Below are positions 59,798 through 64,000 of a stretch of DNA of 64,000 nt, piece after piece. The DNA comes from Sporolactobacillus kofuensis (GTDB lineage Bacteria; Bacillota; Bacilli; Bacillales; Sporolactobacillaceae). Position 1 is the first letter of the stretch; each line of letters opens with the position of its first letter. The notes under the pieces were generated by a model. It was not told the origin of the DNA, did no database searches, and saw only the letters and a list, made by a program, of their open reading frames with translations. Both the position numbers and the translations under genes were made by a program. The stretch lies in NCBI RefSeq assembly GCF_042660205.1, contig NZ_JBHSTQ010000009.1, positions 62,001-126,000 on the forward strand, in the 5' to 3' direction.

Positions 59798-62533
59798 TCA
59801 ATTCACTGATTCAGCCAATTTTCGTCTTAATACAGTTTGAAGAATACCGCCATTACGATAGTAATCAATTTCAACTTCACTATCAAAACGAACAATGACT
59901 TCGAAATTGATGTCAGTTCCATCACTTGTAATCGCTTTTGCAGTCACAATCTTTCCGGGAGCTACGGTTTCATCAACAAATACCGTTATGGATTCCTCAC
60001 CCGTGAGTCCCAAAGTATCTGCGTTCTGACCTTCAAGATATTGCAACGGAAGAACTCCCATCATCACAAGATTACTACGGTGAATACGTTCATAACTTTG
60101 AGCGATAACAGCCTTGATCCCGAGCAAATTTGTTCCTTTTGCTGCCCAGTCACGTGAGCTCCCCATTCCATAATCTCTTCCTGCCAAGACAACTAATGGA
60201 GTACCCTCTTGTTTGTATTTCATTGCCGCATCAAAGATTGGCATCACTTCATGTGTGGGCCAATAAGTTGTATAGCCGCCCTCTGTTCCTGATGCGATCT
60301 GATTCCTTATTCGTACATTTGCAAATGTTCCGCGCATCATGACTTCATGATTGCCACGTCGTGAACCGTAGGAATTAAAATCAAATGGCCTTACTCCGTG
60401 ATTCAACAAATAGGAGCCCGCAGGACTATTCTTGGCAATTGTTCCTGCCGGTGAGATATGATCCGTTGTCACTGAGTCACCAAACTTGCCGATCACTCGC
60501 ATCGATTTTAGTGGTGCAATCGCGTTTAATTCTGCGGATAAATGTTCAAAGAAAGGAGGATTTTGAATATACGTTGATGTTTGATCCCAATCGTATAACT
60601 CTCCCTTACTTGTTAGAATCTTATTCCACCGCTGATTTTCAGTAAAGACACGAGAATACTCCTTCTTGAAACTTTCAGGACCTACTGATTGATTCATCAC
60701 ACCTTCAATTTCATCACTAGACGGCCAAATATCTTTGAAATATACGTCATTACCTTCGTGGTCCTTGCCGAAAGAATCATGCGCCATATCAAAGTCAACC
60801 GTTCCAGCGAGTGCATAAGCGACAACAAGAGGTGGTGATGCTAAATAATTCGCACGAATCATTGAATGAATGCGCCCTTCGAAGTTGCGATTACCTGACA
60901 GTACCGCTGAAACAGTAAGATCCTGTTCTGCGATCGCTTTCTCAACTGCCGCTGGAAGTGGGCCGGAATTTCCAATACATGTTGTGCAACCATAGCCAAC
61001 AACATTGAAACCCATTTGTTCAAGATAAGGTAACAAACCAGCCTTCTCAAGGTAATCTGTTACAACTTTTGATCCTGGGGCCAAGCTTGTCTTCACATAG
61101 TTTGGTACAGTTAGCCCTTTTTCTACTGCTTTTTTTGCGACTAACCCAGCACCAATCATTACACTTGGATTGCTCGTGTTCGTACAGCTGGTAATGGCTG
61201 CAATGACTACAGCTCCCGTTCTCAGTTGTTCTTGTGTTCCATCGTCATAAGTCACTGTTGCTTCTTTACTCAGCTCGTCATTTTGAAAACCAAACCCATG
61301 ATTCCCTGATGGCCGTGTAAGCGCTGCTTCGAATTCATTTTTCATCTCCGCAAGCGTAACACGATCTTGCGGACGTTTCGGACCGGAGAGCGATGGATGT
61401 ATATCAGATAGATTTAGTTCAAGGACTTTCGTAAAATTAGGATCTTGGGCTTCAGGTGTGTAAAATAAACCATTTGCCCGGCAATAGTCTTCAACGAGCT
61501 GTACCTGTTCTTCAGAACGTCCTGTAAGGCGTAAATAATCTAACGTTACTTGATCAACAGGGAAGAAAGTTGCCGTTGCACCGTTTTCCGGGGACATATT
61601 CGATACTGTGGCACGATCTGCCAGTGACATATGTGAGAGACTAGGACCAAAGAATTCAACAAATTTACCAACAACTCCTTCTTCACGAAGCAATTGGGTC
61701 ACACTGAGTGCGAGGTCGGTTGCTGTCGTACCATTTGGGAGTTCTCCTGTGATTCTGATGCCAATCACATCCGGAACAGGAAAATAAGAGGGTTGTCCAA
61801 GCATCCCTGCTTCAGCTTCAATCCCTCCGACACCCCAACCAAGTACACCAAGACCATTAATCATCGTTGTATGCGAATCCGTCCCAACCAGTGTATCCGG
61901 AAAAGCTAAAGTTACACCGTCATCGTCCTCCACAGCGTGAACCACAGCAGCTAGATACTCAAGATTCACCTGGTGAACGATTCCCGTCGCAGGTGGAACA
62001 GCACGGAAATTCTTGAACGACGTTTGTGCCCACTTTAGAAATTTATAACGTTCTTCATTACGTTCGAATTCTCGTTCCATGTTAAACTGCAAGGCATGAT
62101 TCGTACCGAATTGATCAACTTGTACCGAGTGATCAACAACAAGGTCAACCGGTTTTTCCGGATTTATTTTTTCTGGATCCCCGCCTAAGTCAGCCATAGC
62201 CTTCCTAAGTGATGCAAGATCTACAACTGCCGGAACTCCCGTGAAATCTTGAAGAATGATTCTTGAGGGATTAAAGGGAACATCAATCTGTTTATTCAGT
62301 TTCGCAGTCCCCCAGCTTGCCAAGTTCTCAACGTGTTCTTTCTTTATCACTTTACCGTCACATTGGCGGAGAACAGCTTCTAGCAATACTTTAATTGAAT
62401 AGGGCAGTTTATTGATCGCCCCATACTCAGATAACGCGCTTAACCGGTAATAATTGAAGGGCTTACCGCTGCTTGTAAACGTATCAAGAGCTTGAAAGTA
62501 ATCCTTCGTTTTAGACGTCTTCGTGGCTGTCAT
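59798..62533 (-). CDS. citB: Aconitate hydratase
   Basis: 911-residue [4Fe-4S] aconitase (AcnA/CitB type) converting citrate to isocitrate; in Bacillus the apoenzyme also binds RNA. Cluster ligands are Cys in AAITSCTNTSNP (about 447) and CTTCIGNSGPLP (about 513-516). VGTDSHTTMINGLGVLGWG (about 215) and GRDYGMGSSRDWAAKG (about 782) are catalytic blocks. GGGGAGGG precedes ATG. A promoter with a CcpC-type dyad lies upstream. Citrate synthase and isocitrate dehydrogenase genes are not in the window. Confidence 0.96.
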   Translation of the reverse strand: MTATKTSKTKDYFQALDTFTSSGKPFNYYRLSALSEYGAINKLPYSIKVLLEAVLRQCDGKVIKKEHVENLASWGTAKLNKQIDVPFNPSRIILQDFTGVPAVVDLASLRKAMADLGGDPEKINPEKPVDLVVDHSVQVDQFGTNHALQFNMEREFERNEERYKFLKWAQTSFKNFRAVPPATGIVHQVNLEYLAAVVHAVEDDDGVTLAFPDTLVGTDSHTTMINGLGVLGWGVGGIEAEAGMLGQPSYFPVPDVIGIRITGELPNGTTATDLALSVTQLLREEGVVGKFVEFFGPSLSHMSLADRATVSNMSPENGATATFFPVDQVTLDYLRLTGRSEEQVQLVEDYCRANGLFYTPEAQDPNFTKVLELNLSDIHPSLSGPKRPQDRVTLAEMKNEFEAALTRPSGNHGFGFQNDELSKEATVTYDDGTQEQLRTGAVVIAAITSCTNTSNPSVMIGAGLVAKKAVEKGLTVPNYVKTSLAPGSKVVTDYLEKAGLLPYLEQMGFNVVGYGCTTCIGNSGPLPAAVEKAIAEQDLTVSAVLSGNRNFEGRIHSMIRANYLASPPLVVAYALAGTVDFDMAHDSFGKDHEGNDVYFKDIWPSSDEIEGVMNQSVGPESFKKEYSRVFTENQRWNKILTSKGELYDWDQTSTYIQNPPFFEHLSAELNAIAPLKSMRVIGKFGDSVTTDHISPAGTIAKNSPAGSYLLNHGVRPFDFNSYGSRRGNHEVMMRGTFANVRIRNQIASGTEGGYTTYWPTHEVMPIFDAAMKYKQEGTPLVVLAGRDYGMGSSRDWAAKGTNLLGIKAVIAQSYERIHRSNLVMMGVLPLQYLEGQNADTLGLTGEESITVFVDETVAPGKIVTAKAITSDGTDINFEVIVRFDSEVEIDYYRNGGILQTVLRRKLAESVN

Positions 62534-62577
62534 TTGGGCACCCTCCCCTTTGAAATTAATGGAAACTTCTTTATTTA

Positions 62578-62644
62578 ATCATAATTGATCTAATTAATTA
62601 AGTAAATTTTAATTATCACAATTATCGTGATAAGTTTTACTTAT
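62578..62644 (-). promoter_or_regulatory. citB promoter with CcpC-type dyad
   Basis: Predicted -10 TATGAT (62578-62583) and -35 TTTACT (62601-62606), spacer 17. ATAA-N7-TTAT (62630-62644) lies centred about 66 nt upstream of the predicted start, exactly the position of the CcpC dyad in the B. subtilis citB promoter (from memory -66). A separate TTATCAC-N7-GTGATAA dyad overlaps its proximal side. Citrate-responsive repression by CcpC is inferred. Confidence 0.65.
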
Positions 62645-62735
62645 CTATAAATATTTAGTGAAAGCCTTCTCTCTTCTATTATCGACTATTTTTAAGTTTG
62701 AAGACAAAAAGAAGAGAATAAACACCATAAGATGT

Positions 62736-63464
62736 TTATCCTCTAGGTAAAGTAATTGTAAATTTGTACCGATCAGCACGGAAAAGTGAGAGGGTTTGTT
62801 CAATCGGTTGGCCACTCTCAAGAAACGAACAACGCTCAATGAGAAGTAGCGGTGATCCATTAGGAATCTTAAGAATTTCTGCTTCTTCATTAGTTACTAA
62901 AGATGCCTCAAGTGACTGTTCCGCATGATGGATTTTCAAGCCGCATTCCTTTTCAATGTACTGATAAAGAGAGGGATCTGCTTTCTTCTCGGTGAGCTCT
63001 GGAAATACGCGAACCGGAAGATACGAAATTTCAATACCAATCGGCTCATCGTTAGCCAGTCGAACCCGCTTAATCTCAAAAACTTCTTCTGATGTCTTTA
63101 GTCCAAGATGCTTCGAAACGTTTGAAGAGGGAAGCGTCCTACTGAAATCCAAGATCTGACTTCCAGGTGTCATTCCACGGCGGATCATGTCCTCTGAGAA
63201 TCCATCGAGTCCTAATAAATTTTTTTCAATTTTATAGTGATTCGCAACAAAGGTTCCTTTGCCTTTTATCCGGACAAGTATTCCTGCATTTACAAGTTCC
63301 ATAATTGCCTGGCGTACAGTCATCCGTGACACATGAAAATGATCGGTTAATTCTCGTTCAGAGGGAATCTGGTCGCCTGCTTGCAAATTTTTGTTTTCAA
63401 TTAATTGTTCAATATATTGTTCGATTTGATAATACATGGGTACCGGGGACTGACGGTCAAACAT
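62736..63464 (-). CDS. nagR: GntR/HutC-family repressor NagR
   Basis: 242 residues: N-terminal winged helix of the GntR type (IPSERELTDHFHVSRMTVRQ, about 30-49) and a C-terminal UTRA effector domain (about 80-235; FEIKRVRLANDEPIGIEISY). It is the NagR/YvoA type that binds GlcN-6-P or GlcNAc-6-P and derepresses amino-sugar genes. ATG 63464 is chosen with AAGGA upstream; the frame continues to 63626 only inside nagB. It lies 4 nt downstream of nagB, confirming the assignment. Confidence 0.92.
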   Translation of the reverse strand: MFDRQSPVPMYYQIEQYIEQLIENKNLQAGDQIPSERELTDHFHVSRMTVRQAIMELVNAGILVRIKGKGTFVANHYKIEKNLLGLDGFSEDMIRRGMTPGSQILDFSRTLPSSNVSKHLGLKTSEEVFEIKRVRLANDEPIGIEISYLPVRVFPELTEKKADPSLYQYIEKECGLKIHHAEQSLEASLVTNEEAEILKIPNGSPLLLIERCSFLESGQPIEQTLSLFRADRYKFTITLPRG

Positions 63465-63468
63465 TTCA

Positions 63469-64000
63469 TCATTCCTTGTTGAGTTTTGTAAGTGACAAGG
63501 CTTGTTCATCAGCAATGATTGTAACATCTGGATGCGCCACCAGTGCTGAAGCAGGAAAATCATCATCGGGAGCAGAGCAATCCAAAAGCCTACGTACTGC
63601 TTCCGCCTTGTCTTTGCCAGAAGCAATCAAGATTATTTTTCTACTCTTTAATATCGTACCAATACCCATTGTGATTGCTTGGTCAGGAACTTTTGATAGA
63701 TCGGTAAAATACCGGGCATTGGCTTGTCGTGTGGACGGAGTTAATTTTACAACATGTGTCCCAATCGTTAAAGGGGTGCCGGGTTCATTAAAGCCAATAT
63801 GTCCATTGCGTCCAATACCGAGTAATTGCAAATCAACGCCGCCAAGGCTTTCAATCAACTGATCATAAGAAGCACAATAGTCGACCGATGCATGTTCTCC
63901 ATCAGGAAGATGAGTTTGATTTGCTGGAATGTCTATATATTTAAAAAAGTGATGATACATATACGAATGATAGCTATTTGAATCTTGAGGATTAATACCA
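63469..64000 (-). CDS. nagB: Glucosamine-6-phosphate deaminase, 5' end missing
   Basis: C-terminal 176 residues of the cytosolic deaminase turning GlcN-6-P into fructose-6-P and ammonia; the gene runs off the right edge with the frame open to 64000. Seen are LQLLGIGRNGHIGFNEPGTP (active-site region with Asp/His, here LLGIGRNGHIGFNEPGTP), the phosphate-site ITMGIGTILKSRKI and HPDVTIIADEQA. Another residue pattern NPQDSNSYHSYMYHHFF precedes position 63960, so the start is beyond the window. It forms nagB-nagR, nagA probably lying further upstream. Confidence 0.95.
   Translation of the reverse strand, partial: GINPQDSNSYHSYMYHHFFKYIDIPANQTHLPDGEHASVDYCASYDQLIESLGGVDLQLLGIGRNGHIGFNEPGTPLTIGTHVVKLTPSTRQANARYFTDLSKVPDQAITMGIGTILKSRKIILIASGKDKAEAVRRLLDCSAPDDDFPASALVAHPDVTIIADEQALSLTKLNKE

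Noticed and set aside
63305..63862. Plus-strand 185-codon frame over nagR/nagB
   Set aside because: It is the shadow of nagB and nagR on the opposite strand and has no binding site or recognisable domain.
1..64000. CRISPR array, prophage, integron or insertion sequence
   Set aside because: No regularly spaced direct repeats, no transposase, integrase or phage genes, and no tRNA-linked attachment sites were seen.

Overview
The window looks like chromosomal DNA of a moderately low-GC, endospore-forming member of the Bacillales. The B. subtilis-like block ypsC - rnpB - gpsB - ypsA - mrfB/mrfA, a type-B RNase P RNA, strong GGAGG-type ribosome binding sites with many TTG/GTG starts, a Tgl-type spore-coat transglutaminase, AdeR/ald, Zur, YtfP, CshA and NagR/NagB all point there. 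GapN together with a glutamine-dependent NAD synthetase is less Bacillus-like and could fit the Sporolactobacillaceae or a relative. That placement is inference. No phage, insertion sequence, CRISPR array, tRNA or rRNA was seen.

Layout. 1-7.5 kb (minus): end of an M32 carboxypeptidase, ypsC, RNase P RNA with promoter and terminator, gpsB, ypsA and the mrfB-mrfA repair pair. 7.7-13.6 kb (minus): a HAD phosphatase and a compact menF-menD-menH-menC cluster with overlapping start/stop codons; menB and menE are not here. 13.8-16 kb (plus): a DUF1361 membrane protein and an HpaB/YoaI-like flavin monooxygenase. 16-19.6 kb (minus): a heterodimeric ABC exporter. 19.7-22.8 kb: divergent adeR and ald. 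23.2-29.8 kb (minus): a seven-gene run from glutamine-dependent nadE through an ABC exporter to GNAT, nucleotidyltransferase, S66 peptidase and ASCH genes, behind an attenuator-like leader. 30-33 kb (minus): ykfA-ykfB-ykfC for murein peptide recycling, behind a promoter whose spacer is a 20-bp palindrome. 33.3-35.8 kb: two small membrane proteins, zur, an Sm-like small protein and an ArsR-type metal sensor. 35.9-38.4 kb: an ABC-F gene with a leader that looks like ribosome-mediated attenuation, and a second Sm-like protein with a Gly/Pro/Tyr tail. 38.5-42.1 kb (minus): gapN, a small membrane protein, dfrA-thyA. 42.3-45.5 kb: an unknown protein translationally coupled to Tgl, then a DHA2 MFS exporter. 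45.7-52.8 kb: an orphan HicB-like protein, trhO, ytfP, fhs, an RNase HI-like protein, an EamA transporter and an IDEAL-domain protein. 53-64 kb: cshA, zwf, an SGNH hydrolase, a GrpB protein, an FbpB-like mini-gene, an M20 dipeptidase, aconitase with a CcpC-type site, and nagR/nagB (cut by the window edge).

How the genes work together. Housekeeping predominates: menaquinone (menFDHC), folate/dTMP (dfrA, thyA, fhs), NADPH supply (zwf, gapN), TCA entry (citB), alanine catabolism (adeR-ald), amino-sugar catabolism (nagBR) and cell-wall peptide recycling (ykfABC). The more unusual content is regulatory (ABC-F, nadE, ykf and citB leaders or operators) and accessory (tgl partner, HicB orphan, Sm-like pair, resistance-like gene run). 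All coordinates for starts that differ from the longest reading frame were chosen from the ribosome binding site; functional calls rest on reading motifs by eye, with no database search.
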